Shown: in pieces, positions 1 through 8,792 of the stretch | How the letters are laid out: each line of letters starts with the position of its first letter | How positions within the stretch are numbered: the first letter of the stretch is position 1 | Assembly (NCBI GenBank): GCA_020634165.1 | Contig: JACKCF010000001.1 | Span: forward strand, 1,860,001 to 1,924,000 | Direction: 5' to 3' | DNA from: Anaerolineaceae bacterium | Lineage (GTDB): Bacteria; Chloroflexota; Anaerolineae; Aggregatilineales; Phototrophicaceae | Length of the DNA: 64,000 nucleotides | Translations under genes and position numbers: made by a program | Notes under the pieces: generated by a model | Seen by the model: the letters and a program-made list of their open reading frames with translations, nothing else | What the model was told of the DNA's origin: nothing | The model's database searches: none

Positions 1-354
1 ATTCCCTGGAATGATGTCATTAAACAGGGCATCGAAGATGGTGTTCGTAATGCTGCTTATCACATCATCAATGGCAAAGGTGCGACCTATTACGGTATTG
101 GCAGTGCCCTCGCCCGTATCACCGACATCATCCTGCACGATCAGCGGTCCATCCTGACCATCTGCAACCCGGAATCCAACATCGCAGGCATTGAAGACGT
201 TACGGTTGCCATGCCACATTTGCTGGGTGGTGAAGGCATCATTGGTGAGCACCATCCACTGAATTTGACGGATGACGAGCAGCAGGCTTTACATAATAGT
301 GCCGCTCTCATCAAAAACTTGATTTCCGACCTGATTGAACAGGAAGGCGCATAG
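1..354 (+). CDS. ldh: L-lactate dehydrogenase, C-terminal part (5' end outside window)
   Basis: The reading frame is open from the first base and ends with TAG at 352-354, giving the last 117 residues of the protein. The segment GKGATYYGIGSALARITDII is the typical substrate-domain helix of NAD-dependent L-lactate dehydrogenases, which interconvert pyruvate and L-lactate in the cytoplasm. It is followed by a conserved beta region (VAMPHLLGGEGI) and the final helix. Malate dehydrogenases of the LDH-like type share much of this fold, but the KGATYYGIG segment favours lactate dehydrogenase. The lycopene cyclase gene begins 8 bp downstream, so the two may be co-transcribed. The N-terminal NAD-binding half and the active-site histidine are not in this window. 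Confidence 0.85.
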   Translation: MPWNDVIKQGIEDGVRNAAYHIINGKGATYYGIGSALARITDIILHDQRSILTICNPESNIAGIEDVTVAMPHLLGGEGIIGEHHPLNLTDDEQQALHNSAALIKNLISDLIEQEGA

Positions 355-362
355 AGGGCATT

Positions 363-1211
363 ATGACCTACTTCGCATTCCTGGCGATCTTCCTCGGCAT
401 ACCGATTGCCGTACTCAGTTTGCGTACCATCACGGACTATCATCGTGGCCATTGGATGCCCGCTGCGCTTAATGTCTTTAAGCCCTGGTTGGTGCTGCTT
501 GGCCTGTGCATCGTCGCCTTTCTCTATACCACGCCCTGGGACAATTACCTCGTCGCGACAAGCGTCTGGTGGTATGACCCTTTGCTGGTGAACGGCCTGG
601 TTTTGGGTTATGTCCCCATTGAGGAATACACCTTTTTCCTCGTTCAACCCATCATGACAGGGCTGTTCACACTCTGGCTGATGCGCACCTTGCCACTGAA
701 TCCGCAGCCAGCCGACCGGCCTGCTGTCCGTAAATGGGCGACAAGCATCGTTGGTCTGATCTGGCTTGCTAGTCTCATTCTACTGGTACTCTCGCTCACG
801 ACCGACGCATTTAAACCAGGCACCTATCTCGCTCTGGAGCTATCCTGGGCACTCATCCCTGTACTGATCCAGTTGGCTTTTGGCGCTGATATACTTGCGC
901 GGCATTGGCGTGTGATCTTGGCAGGTATCGCCATTCCCACGCTCTACCTCAGCTTTGCGGATGCCATCGCCATTAATGCCGGAACCTGGACTATCGATCC
1001 AGCCCAATCAACGCATATTCTTCTCGGTGGTATTTTGCCAATCGAAGAGTTCGTTTTCTTCCTGCTGACGAACACCCTGGTTGTGCTCGGTCTGACGCTG
1101 GTCTTAGCTGAGGAAAGCCTGCCACGCGCGCATCGTTTGCAGCAGTTGCCCATTATTGGGCGCATTTTCAGCTTGCTATTACCGGGCCAGGACATGGCCT
1201 TGGAAGGATAA
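363..1211 (+). CDS. Lycopene cyclase, fused small-type (CrtYc-CrtYd like)
   Basis: This 282-aa integral membrane protein has about seven hydrophobic segments and two copies of the lycopene-cyclase-domain signature, PIEEYTFFL near residue 82 and PIEEFVFFL near residue 222. Each copy corresponds to one half of the heterodimeric CrtYc/CrtYd cyclases of Gram-positive bacteria, here fused in one chain as in archaeal and fungal enzymes. The family converts the psi ends of lycopene to beta rings, making gamma- or beta-carotene in the membrane. The paired acidic residues of both motifs are present, so it should be active. A carotenoid desaturase-like gene lies at 3082-4578, but no phytoene synthase is present in the window. 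Whether one or both ends are cyclised cannot be read from sequence. Confidence 0.9.
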   Translation: MTYFAFLAIFLGIPIAVLSLRTITDYHRGHWMPAALNVFKPWLVLLGLCIVAFLYTTPWDNYLVATSVWWYDPLLVNGLVLGYVPIEEYTFFLVQPIMTGLFTLWLMRTLPLNPQPADRPAVRKWATSIVGLIWLASLILLVLSLTTDAFKPGTYLALELSWALIPVLIQLAFGADILARHWRVILAGIAIPTLYLSFADAIAINAGTWTIDPAQSTHILLGGILPIEEFVFFLLTNTLVVLGLTLVLAEESLPRAHRLQQLPIIGRIFSLLLPGQDMALEG

Positions 1212-1215
1212 CGCA

Positions 1216-1650
1216 ATGAATATCTGGCAGTTCCAACATGCGCTCTCGCGCCGTTTGCAAAAGTGGGCTTTTATCAGTATCGGCAGCGGCCTGTTGATGC
1301 GCTTTGGCGGCAAGTTCTTTAAGGGCATGGGCGGGCAGTTTGTTGGCTGGGGCATCATCAACGCAGGAATCGCTTTGTTCGGGCGCAGCAGCGCCGATAA
1401 CCGCGCTGGCGACCTGCCGAACCCAGGCTTACTCAGCATCAAAGAAAAAGAAACCAGCAATTTGCGGATGCTCTTGTTGGTCAACGCTGGGCTGGATGTG
1501 CTTTATATCCTTTTTGGCTTGCGCATGTCCCGCAGCGATAAAGGCGATGGCGCGCGCAGGGGCAATGGCCTGGGCATCGTGATTCAGGGTGCTTTCCTGC
1601 TACTCTTTGACCTGATTCACGCGCTCACACTCCCAAATCCCGAAGACTAG
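1216..1650 (+). CDS. Small membrane protein of unknown function (DUF6992-like)
   Basis: This 144-aa protein starts at the ATG 4 bp after the lycopene cyclase stop. It shows three or four hydrophobic stretches, at roughly residues 17-32, 42-58, 85-102 and 120-138, linked by a polar loop rich in Asn and Arg. The opening MNIWQFQHAL followed by an Arg-rich helix resembles a small family of uncharacterised bacterial membrane proteins (DUF6992, from memory). No catalytic motif is visible. Tight coupling to the cyclase suggests co-expression but does not give a function. The stop codon overlaps that of the convergent photolyase gene by 4 bp. Confidence 0.75.
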   Translation: MNIWQFQHALSRRLQKWAFISIGSGLLMRFGGKFFKGMGGQFVGWGIINAGIALFGRSSADNRAGDLPNPGLLSIKEKETSNLRMLLLVNAGLDVLYILFGLRMSRSDKGDGARRGNGLGIVIQGAFLLLFDLIHALTLPNPED

Positions 1651-3071
1651 CCTTCGCCCCGCGCGGCCTTGAACGCAGCAATGGTCGCTTCACGCGCTTC
1701 TTTATGGTCCACAATCGGCGCAGGATAATTCGCAGGCGGTTCGTCCATCGTCCAGGGTGCATGAATATACTTGTCGGGCACGTTTGCCAGCTCTGGAATC
1801 CAGTGGCGCAAATAATCTGGCGAGGCATATTTCTCTGACTGCGAAATCGGGTTAAAAATGCGGAAGTAGGGCTGTGCATCTGTGCCCGTTCCCGCCGCCC
1901 ACTGCCAGCCGCCATTGTTCGCCGCCGGATCGCCATCAATCAAGTGTTGCATGAAGTGTATATCGCCATGCTTCCAATAGATCAACAGGTCCTTGGTCAA
2001 AAAGCTGGCGACGATCATCCGCGCGCGGTTCGGCATCCAGCCAATCGCTTTGAGCTGCCGCATTGGCGCATCCACCACCGGATAGCCCGTTTTGCCATCT
2101 TTCCAGGCTTGTAATAGATCGTTGTCATCAGCCCACTTCAGCGATTCATAGGTATCGACGAAGTCGCGCTGCATCACATGCGGATAATGATACAGAATGT
2201 GCATATAAAACTCGCGCCACGTCAACTCACTGACCCATGTCGCAACCGACGTTTTGTAATCGTCATTTCGTGCCCTTGAATAGGCATCACGCGCTGCCCA
2301 ATAGGCTTGCCGAGGTGACAGCAATCCCAGCCGCAAATACGGCGAAAGATAAGATGTGCCCGCAGGTCGATCCTTGCCAAATGGGTCAATGACCAGCGCG
2401 TTGCGTGTTTCGTCGTATACCTTGATGTCCTGCTCAATGAATGTTCCCAGTAGTGCTTTTGCTCGTTGTTCCGACGCTTCCGGCACATCAATAGTATCGT
2501 CAAAACCCAGGTCACGTAACGACGGCAGCCCATCTGTTAACTTGTGCAGGTCATTAGCGAAAACAGATTTCTTGAAATGCGTTTCTACTCGTTCAGGCTT
2601 ATCGATGGCATTCCATGTCTTCTTAAACGGCGTGAATACCCTGTACGGGTCGCCATCGTCTTTAAGCACACTCCCTGGCGACAGCAGAAGCGCATCATCA
2701 TATGCATGCATATCAACGTCTAAGGCTTCAATCACTGCATCATCACGCTTGCGCGCATATGGCGAATAATCGGCATTGAAATAGACCGCCGACGCTGATG
2801 TCTGCTCAATGAGCGCAGACAGCACCTTCACCGGATCACCCCGCCGGATGACCAACCGCGCGCCATAACTCGCCAGCGAGTCATTCAGCGAATGCAGCGC
2901 ATTCAGCATAAATTTGACGCGCGGCGCACCGACTCGCCGACTTTTTAGCAGTGTGTCATCGAAGATGAACACTGGAACCACAGGCTGGCCGCTGTTAATC
3001 GCCTCATGCAGTGCGATGTTGTCCATCAGACGCAGGTCGCGCCGGAACCAGTGAATCACGGGTTGAGCCAT
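1647..3071 (-). CDS. phr: Deoxyribodipyrimidine photolyase (cryptochrome/photolyase family)
   Basis: The protein is 474 aa when started at MAQPVIHWFRRDLR, the normal N-terminus of class I photolyases; an ATG 48 bp upstream would add an atypical tail. The N-terminal alpha/beta antenna domain (about 1-130) precedes the helical FAD domain. The FAD domain contains TSYLSPYLRLGLLSPR and, near the end, WQWAAGTGTDAQPYFRIFNP, which contribute to the flavin site and the Trp electron-transfer chain. The enzyme uses blue light to split cyclobutane pyrimidine dimers in DNA. It lies between two carotenoid genes and an SRPBCC gene, an arrangement common in light-induced gene groups, so light or oxidative-stress control is plausible but not shown. 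Confidence 0.93.
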   Translation of the reverse strand: MAQPVIHWFRRDLRLMDNIALHEAINSGQPVVPVFIFDDTLLKSRRVGAPRVKFMLNALHSLNDSLASYGARLVIRRGDPVKVLSALIEQTSASAVYFNADYSPYARKRDDAVIEALDVDMHAYDDALLLSPGSVLKDDGDPYRVFTPFKKTWNAIDKPERVETHFKKSVFANDLHKLTDGLPSLRDLGFDDTIDVPEASEQRAKALLGTFIEQDIKVYDETRNALVIDPFGKDRPAGTSYLSPYLRLGLLSPRQAYWAARDAYSRARNDDYKTSVATWVSELTWREFYMHILYHYPHVMQRDFVDTYESLKWADDNDLLQAWKDGKTGYPVVDAPMRQLKAIGWMPNRARMIVASFLTKDLLIYWKHGDIHFMQHLIDGDPAANNGGWQWAAGTGTDAQPYFRIFNPISQSEKYASPDYLRHWIPELANVPDKYIHAPWTMDEPPANYPAPIVDHKEAREATIAAFKAARGEG

Positions 3072-3081
3072 AGGATTGTCC

Positions 3082-4578
3082 TCAAAAGCGTAAATGTCGC
3101 ATGACATCATTCGCCACACGGATGCCGCCCAGCGTCACAGCAGCCGTAGATTGCCCCGGAAAAATGCTGTCTCCAACCAGACGTAGGTTGGCGATACCTG
3201 TACGCGGTCCGCGCGCCCCGAAAAGTGACGTCTGCGGGAACCCTCCGACCATGCCTTGCTGCCGTAACGTGTAAAACTCGTATGTCACAGGCGATCCTGG
3301 CAAAATCAGCTCGGTCGCTGCTTTGAAGCCAGGAATCACCTCATCAATCCGGCTGATGATCGTTTCGGCCATTTTGTGCTTGGCGTTCTGGTAGGCTTGG
3401 TAATCTGTTTCTAGTAGCCTCCACCAGCGATCAATCCGCGTATGCGTACTGACCGTCACCGCGCGCATACCGTCCGGCGCACGTGCTGTATCCCACTCCG
3501 GCGACATCGACAAAAACAGTGTTTCGCCTTCGCCCATCGGCCCGTCAATCGTCCGTATAATCTGGTGATGGTCAGCCGTGTCTTGCGGAAGGCCATCAGC
3601 ACGGACCCCCAGATGCAGCACAAACGCGCCATAGGTGGCCTCTCGCCCCTGGATTTCGCGTTTTAGCGAACGAGGCGCTTGTTCTCCCAGTAGGCTTTCC
3701 AGTGACCAGGGCGTTGTGTTGGCAACCACAAAATCCGCTGGAAATAAAACGTTTTGTGTGGCTCGCCGACCTTTTTTGGCATACACGCCAAGCGCTCGAC
3801 CATTCTCGATAGCAATTCGCGTGACAAAATGCCGATAGTATATTTGCCCGCCCAACTCACAGACTTTGTCCGCTAACGTCTGCGCGATATTGCCGATGCC
3901 CCCTTCCACGTGATACACACCTTGCCGCGTCAGGTCGAGGGCCGTAGCGCCATACAATGCGTTCACCCGCTTGCTGGTCGCCTGCGCGGAAATCAGCAGT
4001 GAGGCATCCAAAAATCTTACAAAAACGGGGTCATAATGCAGCGCCAAGTGTCTCAGCCGTTCATACACCGATTGCAACGCATACGGAGCTAAACGTACAT
4101 CTTGGGGAAAATGCCGCCAGCCGACTTGAGTTAGTTGCAATAGCTCGGCCAAATCCTGGGGAGGCCAGGGCAGACCTTCCGCCGACATCTGCCATGCTAA
4201 ATAAGCGATAGACCGTTGCTTCTGCCAGAAGCGCTCGCTCGTCGGGAACTTCGCCAGCACATCCTCGTTATCCTGGCACATCCTGACGACTCGATCCGGC
4301 AGATGCACGATCCACGCCGGATCATGCTGGTATACTGGCCAATTGATATTCAGCATGCGCCCTAGGACGGCATGCGGACCGTTCTGCTGGAACCCGCCGG
4401 CAACGGTCGCACCGGAATCAAAACGATACCCTTTGTGGGTGAATGTACTGGCGCTGCCACCAGGGTAGGTTTGCGCTTCAAACACACTGACGCGATATCC
4501 AGCCTGGGCCAATAGGGCGGCTGTCGTCAATCCACCGACGCCTGCGCCGATGATCGCTACATGGGGAATATTACGCAT
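3082..4578 (-). CDS. CrtI/CrtD-family carotenoid desaturase or isomerase-like FAD oxidoreductase
   Basis: This 498-aa flavoprotein begins with the dinucleotide-binding motif IGAGVGGLTTAALLAQAGY at residues 10-28, then FEAQTYPGGSAST, typical of phytoene-desaturase-related enzymes. The C-terminal end, LRLVGDSIFPGQSTAAVTLGG, is the second FAD contact of that superfamily. Members desaturate, isomerise or oxygenate carotenoids at the membrane. The sequence looks closer to the CrtD/CrtH/CrtO side of the family than to a standard CrtI, so the exact reaction is uncertain. It ends 10 bp before the photolyase start and begins 35 bp after the SRPBCC gene stop, so the three minus-strand genes probably form one operon. 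Confidence 0.85.
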   Translation of the reverse strand: MRNIPHVAIIGAGVGGLTTAALLAQAGYRVSVFEAQTYPGGSASTFTHKGYRFDSGATVAGGFQQNGPHAVLGRMLNINWPVYQHDPAWIVHLPDRVVRMCQDNEDVLAKFPTSERFWQKQRSIAYLAWQMSAEGLPWPPQDLAELLQLTQVGWRHFPQDVRLAPYALQSVYERLRHLALHYDPVFVRFLDASLLISAQATSKRVNALYGATALDLTRQGVYHVEGGIGNIAQTLADKVCELGGQIYYRHFVTRIAIENGRALGVYAKKGRRATQNVLFPADFVVANTTPWSLESLLGEQAPRSLKREIQGREATYGAFVLHLGVRADGLPQDTADHHQIIRTIDGPMGEGETLFLSMSPEWDTARAPDGMRAVTVSTHTRIDRWWRLLETDYQAYQNAKHKMAETIISRIDEVIPGFKAATELILPGSPVTYEFYTLRQQGMVGGFPQTSLFGARGPRTGIANLRLVGDSIFPGQSTAAVTLGGIRVANDVMRHLRF

Positions 4579-4613
4579 GATGATTGGCTTTTACGGAATA
4601 AGTGCGATTGGTT

Positions 4614-5105
4614 TCACGAATTGTTTTTCCCACTGAGTGCCAACCGCGTCCGAAGATGGCGATACAAAAACAGTATCTTCAATGGGATCGCACCGAAAAC
4701 GAGTCGCGTCAGCAAACCAGTGAAACCGGCCTTGTGCGCGTAAGTGATGCGATCTGTTAGCTGTGTGCCGCCTTCGACCTGTTCAAAAATATGCTCATGC
4801 CGCCAGTAAGCCATTGGCCCACTCAACTGCCGATCCGCGAAAGAGGTTTCAGTCGGCCCCTGCTCATGCCGTACATGCCATTTTACCGGAATCGGTCCGA
4901 ACCACAGTGTGAACCTGAGTTCACCTTCCCGCAGCGATGTCCTCGTATCCTCATGTAACTGCATGAAGATAGGTGGGGGCGTCAGCTTGCCTAATGCCGA
5001 GGGTTGCTCATGGAATGCGTACATGGCTTCGACAGCAGTGTCGATGACAGATTGATGCTGAAAAATAGCGGCGTTTTCAGGAACGTCTTGGATTTGGGTG
5101 GTCAT
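4614..5105 (-). CDS. SRPBCC (START-like) ligand-binding family protein
   Basis: This 163-aa protein has the SRPBCC pattern: an N-terminal strand and helix (VIDTAVEAMYAFHEQPSALGKLTPP), a run of beta strands, a YWRHEHIFEQVEGGTQLTDRI strand pair, and a long C-terminal helix with RHLRTRLAL. SRPBCC proteins form a hydrophobic pocket for lipids, polyketides or other small ligands. Such genes are often found beside photolyase and carotenoid genes in bacteria, as here. A role in carotenoid handling or light response is therefore likely by context only. It is the first gene of the probable SRPBCC-desaturase-photolyase operon. No Shine-Dalgarno sequence is obvious before the ATG. Confidence 0.8.
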   Translation of the reverse strand: MTTQIQDVPENAAIFQHQSVIDTAVEAMYAFHEQPSALGKLTPPPIFMQLHEDTRTSLREGELRFTLWFGPIPVKWHVRHEQGPTETSFADRQLSGPMAYWRHEHIFEQVEGGTQLTDRITYAHKAGFTGLLTRLVFGAIPLKILFLYRHLRTRLALSGKNNS

Positions 5106-5223
5106 GGCTGTTTTGTGCGTACTTGGTCAACTATGGAGATAGTCTGCCACAGCCATACTAATGCCAGATAATGTGGGCGTAAGTGCTAAGTGAATAATCC
5201 AAATATGACCAAATATAAGGGGG

Positions 5224-5261
5224 AACAACCTGCCGTAACAGTGTAGGCTCGGCAAGTTGTT
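5224..5261 (-). terminator. Inverted repeat downstream of cyclic-nucleotide-binding gene
   Basis: A 12-bp inverted repeat with one mismatch (AACAACCTGCCG at 5224-5235, CGGCAAGTTGTT at 5250-5261) sits 7 bp past the stop of the 5268-5627 gene. It could act as a terminator on the minus strand, but it lacks a clear U tract, so the call is tentative. Confidence 0.4.
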
Positions 5262-5267
5262 GTAAAC

Positions 5268-5627
5268 CTATTTCAGTTGTTCATTAAGCCGACGCAAACG
5301 CTCGGACATAATCTGCATGACCTGCAATGCGAATGTCGGCGTCTCGTGTACAAGATATAGAAAGCGGTTTTTGTCCACAGGCACAACGACGCAATCCGTC
5401 TTGGCGACCGCCTTCGCGCTGCGGGTCGCATTGTCAATCAACGCCATCTCGCCAAACAAGCCACCTTCAGTCAGGACTTCGACTTCTTGTTCATACAGTA
5501 CAATGGCAACCTGGCCGGAACGCACGGCATACATCGACTTACCAATTTCGTTTGCTTCAAAGATGACGCTGCCAGCTTCGTATGTTTCGGTCTCTTCAGC
5601 AGTTCTGAAGTAATCAATCGGGGGCAT
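5268..5627 (-). CDS. Stand-alone cyclic nucleotide-binding domain protein
   Basis: The 119-aa product is almost entirely one CRP-type cyclic-nucleotide-binding domain. It includes GQVAIVLYEQEVEVLTEGG and the phosphate-binding cassette GLFGEMALIDNATRSA, whose Glu and Arg contact the cyclic nucleotide in family members. There is no helix-turn-helix, kinase or channel domain, so it is a single-domain sensor rather than a transcription factor; the last helix (MSERLRRLNEQL) may mediate dimer or partner contacts. The start at 5627 is chosen because AGGAGA (5634-5639) lies 6 bp upstream; an in-frame ATG at 5651 has no such site. Its partner is not identifiable from the neighbours. Confidence 0.88.
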   Translation of the reverse strand: MPPIDYFRTAEETETYEAGSVIFEANEIGKSMYAVRSGQVAIVLYEQEVEVLTEGGLFGEMALIDNATRSAKAVAKTDCVVVPVDKNRFLYLVHETPTFALQVMQIMSERLRRLNEQLK

Positions 5628-5925
5628 AATCAGTCTCCTAAACTCATTCATTAGATCATGACCCGATACATCTTAAGAAACAAACATGTACTTTAAATGT
5701 TGCTTAAATCTCGCTTCATATTCAGGCTGCATCGAGCACCTGCCTTAACAAAATGATGTTTTGTCGTCGGATCGGGACGCAATAATTTAAGAGACATCTT
5801 TGGTGATATAGGGCAAGATGGGGCTTCCTCTCACTTGGGCAGTCTTGATTAAAACACCGCTGGTAATTCAACCTCATAGACGCCACAATAAGCATCTGAC
5901 AGGTCATCCCACAATCGAGAGCCAT

Positions 5926-7332
5926 ATGTCGCAATTTTCCTTTGAAACTTACCTCAGCCCATTTACCTGGCGCTATGGCACCGACGAAATGCGTCGTAAC
6001 TGGTCCCTCGTTAACAAGCGCCGTTTATGGCGTCGGGTCTGGGTGGCTCTGGCAACTGCGGAGCAGGAAGCGGGTCTGGTGTCAGCCGAGCAGGTTGAGG
6101 ATTTGCGTGCCCACCAGGATGAAGTCGATATCGCCCGCGCCCATGAGTACGAGCAGGAATTGCATCATGACCTCATGGCGGAGATTCGCACCTTTGCTGA
6201 ACAGGCGACCATCGGCGGCGGCATTATCCATCTGGGCGCAACCAGCACGGATATCGAAGACAATGCAGATGTGCTTCGTCTGCGCGATGGCCTTGACATT
6301 ATCCTCGATAAAACCCGTGCCGCCCTCTCATCACTGGCCGATGTCATCGACCGCGAAGCCGATAACGTCTGCATGGCCTTCACCCACATTCAACCTGCGG
6401 AACCGACCACAATCGGTTATAGGTTGGCATTCATTGCCCAGGATTTGCTGTCAGACTACGAGGCCGTTCTGCGTGTGCGTGACGCCCTCAAAGGCAAGGG
6501 CATCAAAGGCGCAGTCGGCACCTCAGCATCCTACACCGAACTCCTGCGCGATACATCATTTACCCCGCGTCAGCTAGAACAGCGCGTGATGGAATTGCTC
6601 AACCTGGATGCTTTTGAAATCGCTCATCAGACCTATCCCCGCCGCCAGGATTGGGATGTCCTCAATGCGCTGGCTGGCCTCGGCATGACGCTCTACAAAT
6701 TCGCCCTCGACCTGCGCTTGCTTCAGTCGCCCCCCATCGGCGAATGGAACGAGCCTTTTGGTCGCAATCAGGTCGGGTCCTCGGCCATGCCCTTCAAGCG
6801 CAATCCCATCAATGCGGAGAATATGAACAGCCTTGCGCGCTATCTGGCGGCGCTGCCCGGTGTCGCCTGGGACAATGCCGCCCACAGCATGTTGGAACGC
6901 ACGCTCGATGATAGCGGCAACCGTCGTCTGCTGCTGCCCGATGCCTTCCTCATCGCCGACGAACTGCTCAAGCGTTTCCAGCGCCTGATAACAGGCTTGC
7001 AGATCAACCAGCCTGCCATCGACCGCAACTTAGCCACCTATGGTATCTTCGCCGCGACTGAACGCCTCCTGATGGAAGCCGCGCGCAACGGGGGAGACCG
7101 CCAGCAGTTACACGAAGTCATTCGCGAACACAGTATGACAGCCTGGGGGCAGGTAATGTCTGGCGCACCGAATAATCTCGCTGATCTGTTGTGTAGTGAT
7201 GAACGCATTACGCAGTATGTACCCGCACAACAGGTCACATCGCTTCTGGACGCATCCAGCCACATTGGTGATGCCCCCGAACGTGCCCGTAACATGGTCG
7301 ATACCATCCGGCAAACGCTTTCCCGCGCATGA
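5926..7332 (+). CDS. purB: Adenylosuccinate lyase
   Basis: The 468-aa protein belongs to the fumarase/aspartase superfamily. It splits adenylosuccinate to AMP and fumarate, and SAICAR to AICAR and fumarate, in purine synthesis. The signature loop GSSAMPFKRNPINAEN (about residues 284-299) carries the catalytic serine. Upstream are GATSTDIEDNADVLRLRD and FTHIQPAEPTTIGYR, which hold the conserved His and Thr residues. The start MSQFSFETYLSP is preferred because family members begin just before a YxSP segment; an earlier in-frame ATG at 5818 would add 36 residues of non-family sequence. The stop overlaps the next gene by 4 bp, so the two are translationally coupled. Confidence 0.95.
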   Translation: MSQFSFETYLSPFTWRYGTDEMRRNWSLVNKRRLWRRVWVALATAEQEAGLVSAEQVEDLRAHQDEVDIARAHEYEQELHHDLMAEIRTFAEQATIGGGIIHLGATSTDIEDNADVLRLRDGLDIILDKTRAALSSLADVIDREADNVCMAFTHIQPAEPTTIGYRLAFIAQDLLSDYEAVLRVRDALKGKGIKGAVGTSASYTELLRDTSFTPRQLEQRVMELLNLDAFEIAHQTYPRRQDWDVLNALAGLGMTLYKFALDLRLLQSPPIGEWNEPFGRNQVGSSAMPFKRNPINAENMNSLARYLAALPGVAWDNAAHSMLERTLDDSGNRRLLLPDAFLIADELLKRFQRLITGLQINQPAIDRNLATYGIFAATERLLMEAARNGGDRQQLHEVIREHSMTAWGQVMSGAPNNLADLLCSDERITQYVPAQQVTSLLDASSHIGDAPERARNMVDTIRQTLSRA

Positions 7333-7877
7333 CCTCGCTCACCGACCTCGGTACACGGATTGTCATCGTCGGTTCAACGGGGTCCGGCAAATCAACCCTG
7401 GCGGCACAATTAGCCGCTCGGATGAACTTGCAGCACATTGAGTTGGATAGCCTGTTTTGGGGACCCAATTGGAGCGAAACTCCGCCGGAAGTTTTCATTC
7501 CCAAAGTAGAGGCCGCGCTTTCTGTGGAGCGTTGGGTAGTGGATGGCAACTACAGCCGCGTTCGTCACATCATCTGGCCAGCAGCGCAGACCCTCATCTG
7601 GTTGGACTACTCGCTGCCGATTATTTTCTGGCGGCTGTGGAAGCGTACCCTCCGCCGGACGCTCATGCGTGAACAACTTTGGGAAGCTAAAAACGTTGAA
7701 CGTTTCTGGGTGCAGTTTGTAACCAGAGACTCACTGTTTTTGTGGGCTTTGCAAAAGCACAAGGAACGCCGCGAAACGTACCCGCAGTTGTTCACCCAAC
7801 CGGAAAATGCCCACCTGCAAATACTGCGCTTCCATCATCCCAATGAAACACAGTCCTGGCTTGATAATCTAGCATAG
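7329..7877 (+). CDS. P-loop NTPase, topology-modulation/adenylate-kinase-like (FlaR type)
   Basis: The 182-aa protein opens with a Walker A loop, IVIVGSTGSGKSTLAAQLA, followed by LQHIELDSLFWGPNW, the hallmark of the small kinase-like group annotated as DNA topology modulation protein FlaR or AAA-family ATPase. WVVDGNY and LIWLDYSLPIIFWRL follow in the expected order. Family members are predicted nucleoside or nucleotide kinases with unknown natural substrates. The start ATG overlaps the purB stop (ATGA), so it is co-translated with purB. A link to purine metabolism is inferred from this coupling only. Confidence 0.82.
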   Translation: MTSLTDLGTRIVIVGSTGSGKSTLAAQLAARMNLQHIELDSLFWGPNWSETPPEVFIPKVEAALSVERWVVDGNYSRVRHIIWPAAQTLIWLDYSLPIIFWRLWKRTLRRTLMREQLWEAKNVERFWVQFVTRDSLFLWALQKHKERRETYPQLFTQPENAHLQILRFHHPNETQSWLDNLA

Positions 7878-8049
7878 TGGCAAGCCATGCCAAATTTGTG
7901 AATTAACATTGGATCAATGATGAAATTGGGCAAAGTCGTGATAACAGAAGAGTGTAGAAAACAAGATTTATCCAGGTAATATGACGAACGCCATAGGGTT
8001 TCAATGCGGTAATGTGAGGCTGCCTGAACATAACGCCTAGTAAGAAAGG

Positions 8050-8095
8050 CATCCTTCCACCTCATGGGGGAAGGAATGAGGAAAGGGGTTTGATG
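8050..8095. repeat. Degenerate GC-skewed palindromic repeat
   Basis: The 248-bp gap between the kinase-like gene and the EcsC-like gene contains nested inverted repeats: CCTTCC at 8053-8058 with GGAAGG at 8069-8074, and CCTCAT at 8060-8065 with ATGAGG at 8076-8081. It resembles the clearer element at 14454-14529 and may be a decayed copy, or a terminator between the two convergent genes. Nothing else is seen in this gap. Confidence 0.3.
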
Positions 8096-8126
8096 CTGAA
8101 TCGCTGCTGGATTTTTCCAATAGATA

Positions 8127-8765
8127 CTAAACGGCTTCACCCGCTGGAATCATCGGTTCCGTGCCTGCGTTTTTCTGCTCATACCAGCGCATAGCAACCC
8201 AGCCCGTTGATCGTGCCAGCCAGTAATTCACGATGAAGCCAATGACAGCGCCCACCAGCGGGATCATCTTAGCGAAGGATTTACCGACCAGCTTTTTGAT
8301 GACGTAATTCATAAGCACACGGCTGGACATCTGCGTGACCTCGCCACTGCCCGTCATAATCATATAGGTCGCGATTTTGCTGTCACGGTCCTCAGAATGG
8401 CCATAGGCGCTGGCGATGAACTGCACCATCGCTGCCTGAATCTGCACCGACAGCAGCACATCAATTGGCAGTGTGATCGGCAGCGTAAAAAAGCCACCCA
8501 CGCCCGTAATCGCCCCGACTACACCGCACTTAAAGGCTTGCTGCCCCACAATCTTTTTAATGTGTGCGTCATGGTCCTGGTTCGGGTTCTGCGTGACCAT
8601 CTCCTGATACTGCTCAAAAAGACTCTCAGTACTCGGCGCGACAAAACGGTCGAACTGCCGCTTGCCGAACCAGAATATCACAGCCGCCATAATCCCCAGG
8701 GTGATAATCGGCAGCACACAGGCCAATCCAATGATAATGCCGATGTTCTGTGCCAAGTTGTCCAT
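8127..8765 (-). CDS. Predicted membrane protein, EcsC/DUF697-like
   Basis: This 212-aa protein has an N-terminal membrane anchor (residues about 8-32), then a polar stretch. A hydrophobic region follows with GAITGVGGFFTLPITLPIDVLL, reminiscent of EcsC-family and DUF697 proteins, which carry a Gly-rich loop followed by LPxDxP-like segments. A last hydrophobic pair (IPLVGAVIGFIVNYWLA) lies near the C-terminus. The function is unknown; EcsC is linked to ABC transporter and secretion phenotypes in Bacillus but its biochemistry is undefined. AGGAG lies 6-7 bp before the ATG. It is 27 bp downstream of pyrF and may be the last gene of the pyr operon. Confidence 0.7.
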   Translation of the reverse strand: MDNLAQNIGIIIGLACVLPIITLGIMAAVIFWFGKRQFDRFVAPSTESLFEQYQEMVTQNPNQDHDAHIKKIVGQQAFKCGVVGAITGVGGFFTLPITLPIDVLLSVQIQAAMVQFIASAYGHSEDRDSKIATYMIMTGSGEVTQMSSRVLMNYVIKKLVGKSFAKMIPLVGAVIGFIVNYWLARSTGWVAMRWYEQKNAGTEPMIPAGEAV

Positions 8766-8792
8766 AATGCACTCCTGGGGAATGAACGAATA

